64,000 nucleotides of DNA from NCBI RefSeq assembly GCF_000026225.1, contig NC_011740.1:3782001-3846000 (forward strand). The letters run 5' to 3'. The stretch comes from Escherichia fergusonii ATCC 35469 (GTDB taxonomy: Bacteria; Pseudomonadota; Gammaproteobacteria; Enterobacterales; Enterobacteriaceae). Positions 52,421 to 64,000 of this stretch are shown here, one piece after another. Position 1 is the stretch's first letter. Every line of letters begins with the position of its first letter. The notes under the pieces were generated by a model. It was not told where the DNA came from. It saw only the letters and a program-made list of their open reading frames with translations, and searched no databases. The position numbers and the translations under genes are program-made.

Positions 52421-52444
52421 AAAAAGGGCATTTCGCCCTTTTTA
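52418..52444. terminator. Bidirectional terminator between yifB and maoP
   Basis: AAAAAAGGGC / GCCCTTTTT forms a short stem with A-run and T-run on opposite sides, so it works on both strands. It fills the whole gap between the convergent genes yifB and maoP. Confidence 0.92.
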
Positions 52445-52783
52445 TTAATCGTCGGAATCGGTGTAGTCTTCAGCACCTTCAACCTGCGGTTTACCACCGG
52501 AAAGGGTGTGAAAACGTTTTGGACGCTTGATACGCGTCATATACTTGGACCACACGCGTTCTGCTTCTGTCACTGGCTCACGTTCGCCACGGCATACTGC
52601 TACGAAGAGTTTCTCTTCCTCGGTAACCGGCTCGCGTTTGCCGAGATCCAGCTCATTGAAGGCATAACCATGACGTTCAAGCAGTTGTGCCTCTTTGATG
52701 GTGAAATCACCATGACGAGAGAATCCACGTGGATAATGTTTATTGTCGAAATATCGATTAGTCGTCGTAAAGCTTTCCGCCAT
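52445..52783 (-). CDS. maoP: MaoP (YifE), Ori macrodomain protein
   Basis: 112-residue basic/acidic small protein, MAESFTTTNRYFDNKHYPRG start, DUF413 family. Literature identifies YifE as MaoP, which with the nearby 17-bp site maoS organises the Ori region of the chromosome into a macrodomain. No known DNA-binding fold is obvious to me from the sequence. Divergent from hdfR, convergent with yifB. Confidence 0.93.
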   Translation of the reverse strand: MAESFTTTNRYFDNKHYPRGFSRHGDFTIKEAQLLERHGYAFNELDLGKREPVTEEEKLFVAVCRGEREPVTEAERVWSKYMTRIKRPKRFHTLSGGKPQVEGAEDYTDSDD

Positions 52784-52901
52784 CCTGCACGCTCCTAATT
52801 CTTTGACCGAGCTAGTTATGGCGCGGAGTATTAGTTACGCTTGACAGAGTGTAAAACAAAACATTTAAATCATAACGACAAATAATTTTGCGGAGAGCAC
52901 T
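52784..52901. promoter_or_regulatory. maoP-hdfR divergent intergenic region, expected location of maoS
   Basis: 118 bases between two divergent genes, containing promoters for both. By synteny with K-12 it should contain the 17-bp maoS site on which MaoP acts; I do not remember the exact site sequence and so do not mark it. GCGGAGAG at 52891-52898 is the hdfR ribosome site. Confidence 0.55.
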
Positions 52902-53741
52902 GTGGATACGGAATTGTTAAAAACTTTCCTGGAAGTTAGCCGAACGCGTCACTTTGGTCGAGCGGCTGAATCGCTCTATCTGACCCAGTCAGCAGTGAGC
53001 TTTCGAATCAGACAACTGGAAAATCAACTGGGTGTGAACCTTTTCACCCGCCACAGAAACAATATCCGTTTAACCGCTGCCGGTGAAAAGCTACTGCCCT
53101 ATGCAGAAACGCTCATGAGTACCTGGCAGGCCGCCCGTAAGGAGGTGGCGCATACCTCACGACATAATGAGTTTTCTATCGGTGCCAGCGCCTCGTTGTG
53201 GGAATGTATGCTTAATCAGTGGTTGGGACGCTTGTATCAAAACCAGGATACCCATACAGGTTTACAGTTCGAAGCGCGAATTGCCCAACGGCAGTCTCTG
53301 GTAAAACAGCTGCATGAACGCCAGCTTGATCTTCTTATTACTACTGAAGCACCCAAAATGGACGAATTTAGCAGTCAGTTGCTGGGGTATTTCACTTTAG
53401 CGCTTTATACCAGTGCACCTTCTAAACTAAAGGGAGATCTAAATTATCTGCGATTAGAGTGGGGGCCAGATTTTCAACAGCATGAGGCAGGTTTGATCGG
53501 TACTGACGAAGTTCCCATTCTGACAACGAGTTCAGCTGAACTGGCACAGCAACAGATTGCGATGCTTAATGGTTGCACCTGGCTACCAGTCAGCTGGGCG
53601 CGTAAAAAAGGCGGCCTGCATACCGTTGTCGATAGCACAACACTTTCACGCCCGCTCTATGCCATATGGCTGCAAAATAGCGATAAACATGCGCTGATTC
53701 GCGATCTATTGAAAATTAACGTGCTGGATGAAGTGTATTAA
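52902..53741 (+). CDS. hdfR: LysR-type regulator HdfR
   Basis: H-NS-dependent flhDC regulator of 279 residues, which represses flagellar master genes. GTG start at 52902. Winged helix-turn-helix near residues 17-40 (HFGRAAESLYLTQSAVSFRIRQLE), then the effector-binding lobes. Next to the distal end of the rRNA operon, as beside rrnC in K-12. Confidence 0.95.
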   Translation: MDTELLKTFLEVSRTRHFGRAAESLYLTQSAVSFRIRQLENQLGVNLFTRHRNNIRLTAAGEKLLPYAETLMSTWQAARKEVAHTSRHNEFSIGASASLWECMLNQWLGRLYQNQDTHTGLQFEARIAQRQSLVKQLHERQLDLLITTEAPKMDEFSSQLLGYFTLALYTSAPSKLKGDLNYLRLEWGPDFQQHEAGLIGTDEVPILTTSSAELAQQQIAMLNGCTWLPVSWARKKGGLHTVVDSTTLSRPLYAIWLQNSDKHALIRDLLKINVLDEVY

Positions 53742-53801
53742 TCAGAATGACTGGCAAGGATGCTGGTGGAAAGATTTACTTCGGAGAGGGTTATTACAAA
53801 C

Positions 53802-53830
53802 AAAAAAAATCCTTAGCTTTCGCTAAGGAT
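53802..53830 (-). terminator. Terminator of the rRNA operon (after trpT)
   Basis: On the minus strand ATCCTTAGC / GCTAAGGAT with a GAAA-type loop is followed by eight T residues. It begins 6 bases past the 3' end of trpT and ends the whole rRNA transcript before hdfR. Confidence 0.94.
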
Positions 53831-53836
53831 GATTTC

Positions 53837-53912
53837 TGGCAGGGGCGGAGAGACTCGAACTCCCAACACCCGGTTTTGGAGACCGGTGCTCTACCAATTG
53901 AACTACGCCCCT
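53837..53912 (-). tRNA. trpT: tRNA-Trp (CCA)
   Basis: 76-nt tRNA, 5' AGGGGCGTAGTTCAATTGG, anticodon CCA in GGTCTCCAAAACC, T-loop TTCGAGTC, encoded CCA. The distal tRNA of the rRNA operon; in K-12 this gene is the last of rrnC. Confidence 0.97.
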
Positions 53913-53920
53913 AATTAGGG

Positions 53921-53997
53921 TGGCGGAACGGACGGGACTCGAACCCGCGACCCCCTGCGTGACAGGCAGGTATTCTAACCGACTGAACTACCGCTCC
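53921..53997 (-). tRNA. aspT: tRNA-Asp (GUC)
   Basis: 77-nt tRNA, 5' GGAGCGGTAGTTCAGTCGG, anticodon GTC in CTGCCTGTCACGCAG, T-loop TTCGAGTC, encoded CCA. It lies 52 bases after the 5S gene; aspT-trpT is the K-12 rrnC tail. Confidence 0.97.
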
Positions 53998-54049
53998 ACC
54001 GAATTCTTTTACAACCACCGGTTTTATGACCGGCTTACTGCTTAATTTG

Positions 54050-54169
54050 ATGCCTGGCAGTTCCCTACTCTCGCATGGGGAGACCCCACACTACCATCGG
54101 CGCTACGGCGTTTCACTTCTGAGTTCGGCATGGGGTCAGGTGGGACCACCGTGCTAAGGCCGCCAGGCA
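54050..54169 (-). rRNA. rrf: 5S ribosomal RNA
   Basis: 120 nt, 5' TGCCTGGCGGCC to 3' CTGCCAGGCAT, forming the terminal helix of 5S. The stretch after position 11 reads CCTTAGCACGG where I remember K-12 copies having CCGTAGCGCGG, so this is a sequence variant in helix II/loop A. No ORF in the rRNA genes is credible. Confidence 0.97.
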
Positions 54170-54267
54170 AATTCTGTTTATCAACACGTCCTGTTCTGAC
54201 CTGTCGATGTCATCTGTATCAAGCTTACTTATCGATGTCTCTTCCGCCAAAACATCTTCGGCGTTGT

Positions 54268-57171
<2,904 letters not shown>

Positions 57172-57365
57172 TCACAACCCGAAGATGTTTCTTTCGATTC
57201 ATCATCGTGTTGCGAAAATTTGAGAGACTCACGAACAACTTTCGTTGTTCAGTGTTTCAATTTTCAGCTTGATCCAGATTTTTAAAGAGCAAATATCTTA
57301 AACATGACTCGTAAGTCATCTTTAACGATATTAAGGTCGGCGACTTTCACTCACAAACCAGCAAG
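57172..57365 (-). other. tRNA-Glu to 23S spacer with processing and antitermination signals
   Basis: 194 bases without a gene. On the minus strand it holds a boxA-like TGCTCTTTAAAAATCTG (about 57276-57291), which reloads the NusB/S10 antitermination complex before 23S. The rest pairs with 3' flanking sequence to form the RNase III processing stem of 23S. Confidence 0.75.
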
Positions 57366-57441
57366 TGGCGTCCCCTAGGGGATTCGAACCCCTGTTACCG
57401 CCGTGAAAGGGCGGTGTCCTGGGCCTCTAGACGAAGGGGAC
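57366..57441 (-). tRNA. gltU: tRNA-Glu (UUC) in the 16S-23S spacer
   Basis: 76-nt tRNA, 5' GTCCCCTTCGTCTAGAGG, anticodon TTC in CGCCCTTTCACGGCG, T-loop TTCGAATC, encoded CCA. A single tRNA-Glu spacer is shared by K-12 rrnB, C, E and G, so by itself it does not tell which operon this is. Symbol follows rrnC. Confidence 0.95.
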
Positions 57442-57526
57442 GTATCAGTCTGCTTCGCAAGACGCCTTGCTTTTCACTTTCTATCAGACAATCTGTGTGA
57501 GCACTGCAAAGCACAGTTCTTTAAGG

Positions 57527-59068
<1,542 letters not shown>

Positions 59069-59200
59069 AAAAGTTTGATGCTCAAAGAATTAAACTTCGT
59101 AATGAATTACGTGTTCACTCTTGAGACTTGGTATTCATTTTTCGTCTTGCGACGTTAAGAATCCGTATCTTCGAGTGCCCACACAGATTGTCTGATAAAT

Positions 59201-59212
59201 TGTTAAAGAGCA
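59201..59212 (-). promoter_or_regulatory. rrn leader boxA antitermination site
   Basis: TGCTCTTTAACA on the minus strand is the canonical boxA of the rRNA leader, where NusB-S10 loads to protect the transcript from Rho. It lies between promoter P2 and 16S and is followed by the conserved AATTTATCAGACAATCTGTG leader. Confidence 0.93.
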
Positions 59213-59252
59213 GTTGCGACGCGGCTTTCAGCTCACTGTCGCGAGGTGGCGT

Positions 59253-59280
59253 ATATTACGCTTTCCTCTTTCAGAGTCAA
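59253..59280 (-). promoter_or_regulatory. rRNA operon promoter P2
   Basis: On the minus strand -35 TTGACT (59275-59280) and -10 TAATAT (59253-59258), spacing 16. It is the weaker, nearer of the two rrn promoters. Confidence 0.9.
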
Positions 59281-59362
59281 CCCTGAGTTTCAGGATTTTT
59301 CTCTTCAACCGAACCGGCTGTTTGTGTGAAGTGATTCACATCCGCCGTGTCGATGGAGGCGC

Positions 59363-59390
59363 ATTATAGGGAGTTCTCCGCAGGCCGCAA
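59363..59390 (-). promoter_or_regulatory. rRNA operon promoter P1
   Basis: On the minus strand -35 TTGCGG (59385-59390) and -10 TATAAT (59363-59368), 16-base spacing, with a GC-rich discriminator (GCGCCTCC) for ppGpp/DksA control. The A/T-rich UP element (TTTTTCTGCAATTTTTCTA) lies directly upstream to about 59410; Fis sites would lie beyond. The flank toward purH is that of rrnE. Confidence 0.93.
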
Positions 59391-59466
59391 TAGAAAAATT
59401 GCAGAAAAATGACTGACTGCTGCATTCCCCAGCAAAACCCCGCTTTATACCTTTTTACGCACAGAG

Positions 59467-59475
59467 TTATCCACA
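59467..59475 (+). promoter_or_regulatory. Consensus DnaA box
   Basis: TTATCCACA is a perfect high-affinity DnaA box, located between the divergent rrn P1 and purH promoters, in the zone where Fis sites of P1 are expected. A single chance match in 64 kb is not surprising, so function is unproven. Confidence 0.5.
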
Positions 59476-59561
59476 ATCATCAATATAATTTCTGTATTTT
59501 TCCCACGGTAACCACAGTCAAAATTGTGATCGCTATTGAAAGAGAAAAATTCGCGAGCGTT

Positions 59562-59583
59562 GCGCAAACGTTTTCGTTACAAT
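59562..59583 (+). promoter_or_regulatory. PurR box and -10 of the purHD promoter
   Basis: GCGCAAACGTTTTCGT at 59562-59577 matches the 16-bp PurR operator (ACGCAAACGTTTTCNT) in nearly every base. TACAAT at 59578-59583 follows directly and is the -10, so PurR with hypoxanthine or guanine would cover the promoter. I could not choose a -35 element with confidence. Confidence 0.85.
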
Positions 59584-59602
59584 GCGGGCGAAAAATAAGG
59601 AT

Positions 59603-59650
59603 GCCCCGTTAGGGGCGTTAGCTGAGTTTTTCGCGAAAAATTCAGCTAAC
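59603..59650 (+). other. Tandem stem-loops in the purH leader
   Basis: Two adjacent inverted repeats in the ~95-base leader. GCCCC-GTTA-GGGGC at 59603-59616 is followed at once by a 15-bp stem, GTTAGCTGAGTTTTT / AAAAATTCAGCTAAC around a CGCG loop, at 59617-59650. No T-run follows, so it is not a classical attenuator. It ends 34 bases before the purH ATG. Confidence 0.8.
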
Positions 59651-59684
59651 GCTCTCTGTAATAGTCAAATCCAGGGGATTTACC

Positions 59685-61274
59685 ATGCAACAACGTCGTC
59701 CAGTCCGCCGCGCTCTGCTCAGTGTTTCTGACAAAGCCGGTATCGTCGAATTCGCCCAGGCACTTTCCGCACGCGGTGTGGAGCTGCTGTCTACAGGGGG
59801 TACTGCCCGTCTGTTAGCAGAAAAAGGTCTGCCGGTAACCGAAGTTTCCGATTACACCGGTTTCCCGGAGATGATGGATGGACGCGTGAAGACCCTGCAT
59901 CCGAAAGTGCATGGTGGCATTCTGGGCCGTCGCGGCCAGGACGATGCCATTATGGAAGAACATCAGATCCAGCCTATCGATATGGTGGTTGTTAACCTGT
60001 ATCCGTTCGCCCAGACCGTTGCCCGTGAAGGCTGCTCGCTGGAAGATGCGGTTGAGAACATCGATATCGGCGGCCCAACGATGGTGCGCTCCGCTGCCAA
60101 GAACCATAAAGATGTCGCTATCGTGGTGAAGAGCAGCGACTACGACGCCATTATTAAAGAGATGGATGCCAACGAAGGATCGCTGACGCTTGCAACCCGT
60201 TTCGATCTCGCTATCAAAGCCTTCGAACACACCGCCGCCTACGACAGCATGATTGCCAACTACTTCGGCAGCATGGTTCCGGCTTACCACGGTGAAAGCA
60301 AAGAAGCCGCCGGTCGCTTCCCGCGCACGCTGAACCTGAACTTCATTAAGAAGCAGGATATGCGCTACGGCGAGAACAGCCACCAGCAGGCTGCCTTCTA
60401 TATAGAAGAGAATGTGAAAGAAGCCTCCGTTGCCACCGCAACCCAGGTTCAGGGTAAAGCCCTCTCTTATAACAACATCGCCGATACCGATGCGGCGCTG
60501 GAGTGCGTGAAAGAGTTCGCCGAGCCAGCATGTGTGATTGTGAAGCACGCCAACCCATGCGGCGTGGCTATCGGCAATTCCATTCTTGATGCTTACGATC
60601 GCGCGTATAAAACCGATCCTACCTCGGCGTTCGGCGGCATTATCGCCTTTAACCGCGAGCTGGATGCTGAAACCGCACAGGCCATCATTTCTCGTCAGTT
60701 TGTCGAAGTGATTATTGCGCCGTCCGCCAGCGAAGAAGCGTTGCAAATCACCGCTGCTAAACAGAACGTACGTGTCCTGACATGTGGTCAGTGGGCCGAG
60801 CGTGTTCCAGGCCTTGATTTCAAACGCGTGAACGGCGGTCTGCTGGTTCAGGATCGTGACCTGGGGATGGTTGGTGCAGAAGAACTGCGCGTCGTCACCA
60901 AACGTCAGCCGACCGAACAGGAGCTGCGTGATGCGCTATTCTGCTGGAAGGTGGCGAAGTTCGTGAAATCTAACGCCATTGTCTACGCCAAAAACAATAT
61001 GACCATCGGTATTGGCGCAGGCCAGATGAGCCGCGTGTACTCCGCGAAAATCGCCGGTATTAAAGCTGCCGATGAAGGCCTGGAAGTGAAAGGTTCGTCA
61101 ATGGCTTCTGACGCATTCTTCCCGTTCCGCGACGGTATTGATGCCGCGGCCGCTGCGGGCGTGACCTGCGTAATCCAGCCTGGCGGTTCTATCCGTGATG
61201 ACGAAGTGATTGCCGCCGCCGACGAGCACGGTATTGCGATGCTCTTCACCGACATGCGCCACTTCCGCCATTAA
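59685..61274 (+). CDS. purH: Bifunctional AICAR transformylase/IMP cyclohydrolase PurH
   Basis: Last two steps of IMP synthesis. 529 residues: N-terminal methylglyoxal-synthase-like IMP cyclohydrolase (about 1-200; KTLHPKVHGGILGRR) and C-terminal AICAR transformylase (catalytic Lys-His in KHANPCGVA, about residues 285-293). ATG at 59685 preceded by AGGGGA. First gene of purHD, repressed by PurR. In K-12 this pair lies upstream of rrnE. Confidence 0.97.
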   Translation: MQQRRPVRRALLSVSDKAGIVEFAQALSARGVELLSTGGTARLLAEKGLPVTEVSDYTGFPEMMDGRVKTLHPKVHGGILGRRGQDDAIMEEHQIQPIDMVVVNLYPFAQTVAREGCSLEDAVENIDIGGPTMVRSAAKNHKDVAIVVKSSDYDAIIKEMDANEGSLTLATRFDLAIKAFEHTAAYDSMIANYFGSMVPAYHGESKEAAGRFPRTLNLNFIKKQDMRYGENSHQQAAFYIEENVKEASVATATQVQGKALSYNNIADTDAALECVKEFAEPACVIVKHANPCGVAIGNSILDAYDRAYKTDPTSAFGGIIAFNRELDAETAQAIISRQFVEVIIAPSASEEALQITAAKQNVRVLTCGQWAERVPGLDFKRVNGGLLVQDRDLGMVGAEELRVVTKRQPTEQELRDALFCWKVAKFVKSNAIVYAKNNMTIGIGAGQMSRVYSAKIAGIKAADEGLEVKGSSMASDAFFPFRDGIDAAAAAGVTCVIQPGGSIRDDEVIAAADEHGIAMLFTDMRHFRH

Positions 61275-61285
61275 TGGAGCGACAG

Positions 61286-62575
61286 ATGAAAGTATTAGTG
61301 ATTGGTAATGGCGGGCGCGAGCACGCGCTGGCCTGGAAAGCGGCCCAGTCGCCGCTGGTTGAGACTGTTTTTGTTGCTCCGGGTAACGCAGGCACTGCGC
61401 TGGAACCTGCGCTGCAAAACGTCGCTATTGGCGTGACCGACATCCCGGCACTGCTGGATTTCGCGCAAAATGAAAAGATCGACCTGACCATCGTCGGCCC
61501 GGAAGCGCCGCTGGTGAAAGGCGTGGTCGATACCTTCCGCGCCGCCGGGCTAAAAATCTTCGGCCCAACCGCAGGCGCCGCGCAACTGGAAGGCTCGAAA
61601 GCGTTTACCAAAGATTTCCTGGCCCGCCATAAGATCCCTACGGCGGAATACCAGAACTTCACCGAGGTAGAACCTGCACTGGCGTATCTGCGTGAGAAAG
61701 GCGCGCCAATCGTCATTAAAGCGGACGGTCTGGCTGCCGGGAAAGGCGTTATCGTAGCGATGACGCTGGAAGAAGCCGAAGCGGCCGTTCACGACATGCT
61801 GGCAGGCAACGCTTTTGGCGACGCGGGTCATCGTATTGTTATCGAAGAGTTCCTCGACGGCGAAGAAGCGAGCTTTATCGTGATGGTGGACGGTGAGCAT
61901 GTGCTGCCAATGGCCACCAGCCAGGATCACAAACGCGTAGGCGATAAAGATACCGGGCCGAACACGGGCGGTATGGGCGCTTACTCCCCTGCGCCAGTGG
62001 TGACCGATGAAGTTCATCTGCGCACGATGGAACGTATCATCTGGCCAACCGTGAAAGGTATGGCGGCGGAAGGCAACACCTACACCGGTTTTCTCTATGC
62101 GGGCCTGATGATCGACAAACAGGGTAATCCGAAGGTTATCGAATTTAACTGCCGCTTTGGCGATCCTGAAACTCAGCCGATTATGCTGCGCATGAAGTCC
62201 GATCTGGTTGAACTCTGCCTGGCAGCCTGTGAAGGCAAGCTGGACGAGAAAACCTCCGAGTGGGATGAACGCGCTTCTCTTGGCGTGGTGATGGCTGCGG
62301 GTGGGTATCCGGGTGATTACCACACCGGCGATGTGATTCACGGCCTGCCGCTGGCAGAAGTGGAAGGCGGTAAGGTGTTCCACGCGGGCACAAAACTGGC
62401 GGATGACGAGCAGGTGGTAACCAGCGGCGGGCGCGTACTGTGCGTCACCGCGCTGGGTCATACCGTGGCAGAAGCGCAGAAACGCGCTTATGCCTTAATG
62501 ACCGATATCCATTGGGACGATTGCTTCTGCCGGAAGGATATCGGCTGGCGCGCCATCGAACGCGAGCAGAACTAA
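61286..62575 (+). CDS. purD: Phosphoribosylamine-glycine ligase PurD
   Basis: Makes GAR from phosphoribosylamine, glycine and ATP in purine synthesis. ATP-grasp enzyme of 429 residues. Start MKVLVIGNGGREHALAWKAA; four extra in-frame codons upstream (from ATG 61274) are not conserved, and GGAGCGACAG lies before the chosen ATG. ATP-grasp landmarks: VIKADGLAAGKGV and IEFNCRFGDPETQ. Its stop codon overlaps the opposing zraR stop. Confidence 0.96.
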   Translation: MKVLVIGNGGREHALAWKAAQSPLVETVFVAPGNAGTALEPALQNVAIGVTDIPALLDFAQNEKIDLTIVGPEAPLVKGVVDTFRAAGLKIFGPTAGAAQLEGSKAFTKDFLARHKIPTAEYQNFTEVEPALAYLREKGAPIVIKADGLAAGKGVIVAMTLEEAEAAVHDMLAGNAFGDAGHRIVIEEFLDGEEASFIVMVDGEHVLPMATSQDHKRVGDKDTGPNTGGMGAYSPAPVVTDEVHLRTMERIIWPTVKGMAAEGNTYTGFLYAGLMIDKQGNPKVIEFNCRFGDPETQPIMLRMKSDLVELCLAACEGKLDEKTSEWDERASLGVVMAAGGYPGDYHTGDVIHGLPLAEVEGGKVFHAGTKLADDEQVVTSGGRVLCVTALGHTVAEAQKRAYALMTDIHWDDCFCRKDIGWRAIEREQN

Positions 62576-63897
62576 CGCGACAGTTTTGCCAATAGCGTTT
62601 TGCGCGTAATCCCTAACTGACGGGCGGCTTCGGTTTTGTTGCCGCCCGTTTTCTCCAGTGCCGCCAGAATCACTTCTTTTTCGACTTCCACCAGCGGCTG
62701 AATATCCTGACTTTGTACCAGCGGGATCGGTGTACTGGCAATCGCCAGCGGCAGCTCGCGTTCGGAAATATATTCCCCGGTCAGCAGTACCACCGCCCGT
62801 TCCACCGCGTTTTCCAGTTCACGAATATTTCCCGGCCAATCGTAGTGAATCAGCAGATCCATCGCCTGGGGCGTAAAACCTTTTACCGCCTTGCGATTAC
62901 GCTCGGCAAAGCGCTGAAGAAAATGGCCAGCCAGCAGAGGAATATCTTCCCGCCGCTGACGCAGCGACGGAACTTCAATCGCCACCACATTCAGGCGATA
63001 GTAGAGATCCTGGCGAAAACGCCCGGCATTCACCTCAGCGGCAAGATCGCGATGAGTCGCCGCAATCAGCCGGACATCAACCGAGATAGTCTGATTGCTA
63101 CCGACACGCTGTACTTCGCGCTCCTGAATCGCACGCAGTAGACGAACCTGCATCATCGGTGAGATATCGCCAATTTCATCGAGAAACAGCGTGCCGCCGT
63201 CTGCTTCCACAAAGCGCCCTTCCCGCCGTTTGTCGGCTCCAGTAAACGCCCCTTTTTCGTGACCGAACAATTCAGATTCCAGCAAGGATTCGTTGAGTGC
63301 CGCACAGTTGAGCGTCACCAGCGGTTTTTCGCTACGTGCGCTACTGGCGTGAATCGCCCTGGCGACCAGCTCTTTACCGGTGCCGGAATCGCCGTGGATC
63401 AGCACCGTGGCTTCCGATGGCGCGACAAGGGCGATTTCACTGAGCAGGTGCTGCATCGCCGGGCTTTTACCGACCATACCGAACTGGCTGGCAGACACCG
63501 CAGGCGTTTCAGCATCAACACTGTGCGTATGCGCAAGCGCCTTTTCCAGGGTTGCCTGCAGGTTATCGAAATCCAGCGGCTTGATGAGATAATCCAGCGC
63601 CCCGGTTTTCAACGCCTCTACCGCCGTCTCGACGCTGGAGTACGCGGTCATAATCAGTACCGGAATTGCCGGATTTAACGCTTTGATCTCTTTCAGCGTG
63701 GCGATGCCATCCATCTCTGCCATTCGCACATCACAAAGCACAAGATCAAAAACCTGTTCCCGCACTTGCTCCAGCGCTTGTCGCCCGCTGTTCGCCAGCG
63801 CGACGTTATAGCCCCAGCCGCGCAGCAATGCCTGCAAGATAGTGCAGTGGCTAATGTCATCATCCACCACCAGAATATCGATATTATCGTGCGTCAT
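62572..63897 (-). CDS. zraR: Sigma-54 response regulator ZraR (HydG)
   Basis: NtrC-type activator of 441 residues that controls zraP and zraSR in response to zinc and envelope stress. Receiver domain with phospho-acceptor Asp56 (LVLCDVRMAEMDGI), AAA+ domain with Walker A HGDSGTGKELV, the sigma-54-contacting GAFTGA loop and a Fis-type HTH at the end (GNKTEAARQLGITRKTLLAKL). Its ATG overlaps the zraS stop. Convergent with purD. Confidence 0.97.
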   Translation of the reverse strand: MTHDNIDILVVDDDISHCTILQALLRGWGYNVALANSGRQALEQVREQVFDLVLCDVRMAEMDGIATLKEIKALNPAIPVLIMTAYSSVETAVEALKTGALDYLIKPLDFDNLQATLEKALAHTHSVDAETPAVSASQFGMVGKSPAMQHLLSEIALVAPSEATVLIHGDSGTGKELVARAIHASSARSEKPLVTLNCAALNESLLESELFGHEKGAFTGADKRREGRFVEADGGTLFLDEIGDISPMMQVRLLRAIQEREVQRVGSNQTISVDVRLIAATHRDLAAEVNAGRFRQDLYYRLNVVAIEVPSLRQRREDIPLLAGHFLQRFAERNRKAVKGFTPQAMDLLIHYDWPGNIRELENAVERAVVLLTGEYISERELPLAIASTPIPLVQSQDIQPLVEVEKEVILAALEKTGGNKTEAARQLGITRKTLLAKLSR

Positions 63898-64000
63898 CCT
63901 TGTGGGTCCTTACGCGTAATATTGACCGGAAGCCAGAGGGTGAACGTTGCACCTTTCCCCTCCTGGCTTACGACCTGAATTGTACCACCGTGTTGTTCAA
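63894..64000 (-). CDS. zraS: Sensor kinase ZraS, 3' end (runs off window)
   Basis: The last ~35 codons of a histidine kinase, ending KDPQG and stop (TGA overlapping the zraR ATG). The visible part, GGTIQVVSQEGKGATFTLWLP, is the G2 box and final strand of the ATPase domain. Periplasmic and DHp parts lie beyond 64000. Confidence 0.92.
   Translation of the reverse strand, partial: EQHGGTIQVVSQEGKGATFTLWLPVNITRKDPQG

Noticed and set aside
59409..59612. 67-codon frame upstream of purH
   Set aside because: It covers the rrn UP element, the DnaA box, the PurR operator and the purH -10; it is regulatory DNA.
59814..60746. 310-codon frame opposite purH
   Set aside because: Antisense shadow of a high-GC3 gene.

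Overview
The window is chromosomal DNA from Escherichia coli or a very close relative (E. coli/Shigella, E. fergusonii, E. albertii). Nearly every protein matches the length and residues I remember for the K-12 protein, and the gene order matches the uvrD to rrnC segment of the K-12 map read in reverse. Almost everything is an intact housekeeping gene. I see no prophage, insertion sequence, plasmid gene or CRISPR array.

Layout. 1-3.9 kb: 5' end of uvrD (LexA box upstream), then the dapF-yigA-xerC-yigB operon, all minus strand. 3.9-7.5 kb: lptM (yifL), a tandem pair of exported DKNYY-like proteins not intact in K-12, and cyaY. 7.5-15.4 kb: cyaA (minus, CRP site) divergent from hemCDXY, then a small membrane protein gene with a possible acyl-carrier-like C-terminus, which meets the sRNA gene glmZ tail to tail. 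15.4-18.8 kb: arylsulfatase aslA and its probable maturase aslB. 18.9-20.9 kb: tRNA operon argX-hisR-leuT-proM behind the amino acid permease gene yifK (thrP). 21-33.8 kb: the whole enterobacterial common antigen cluster (wecA-wzzE-wecB-wecC-rffG-rffH-wecD-wecE-wzxE-wecF-wzyE-wecG). 34-41.4 kb: rho with rhoL, trxA, rhlB, gppA (preceded by an ERIC element), rep and ppiC. 41.5-50.5 kb: the isoleucine/valine genes ilvC, ilvY and ilvLXGMEDA with attenuator; ilvG is intact, unlike in K-12. 50.9-53.7 kb: yifB, maoP (yifE) and hdfR. 53.8-59.4 kb: a complete rRNA operon on the minus strand (16S, tRNA-Glu, 23S, 5S, tRNA-Asp, tRNA-Trp) with promoters P1 and P2. 59.5-64 kb: purH-purD with a PurR box, zraR and the 3' end of zraS.

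The strongest structural oddity is the rRNA operon. Its distal end (aspT, trpT, hdfR, maoP) is the rrnC neighbourhood of K-12, but its promoter side (purHD, zraRS) is the rrnE neighbourhood. The chromosome is therefore rearranged between rrn operons relative to K-12, or the assembly is chimeric at this repeat.

The best candidates for poorly described biology are the tandem exported DKNYY-like pair (4333-7121) and the hemY-distal membrane protein (14577-15167). Gene identities and K-12 comparisons come from memory; no database search was run.
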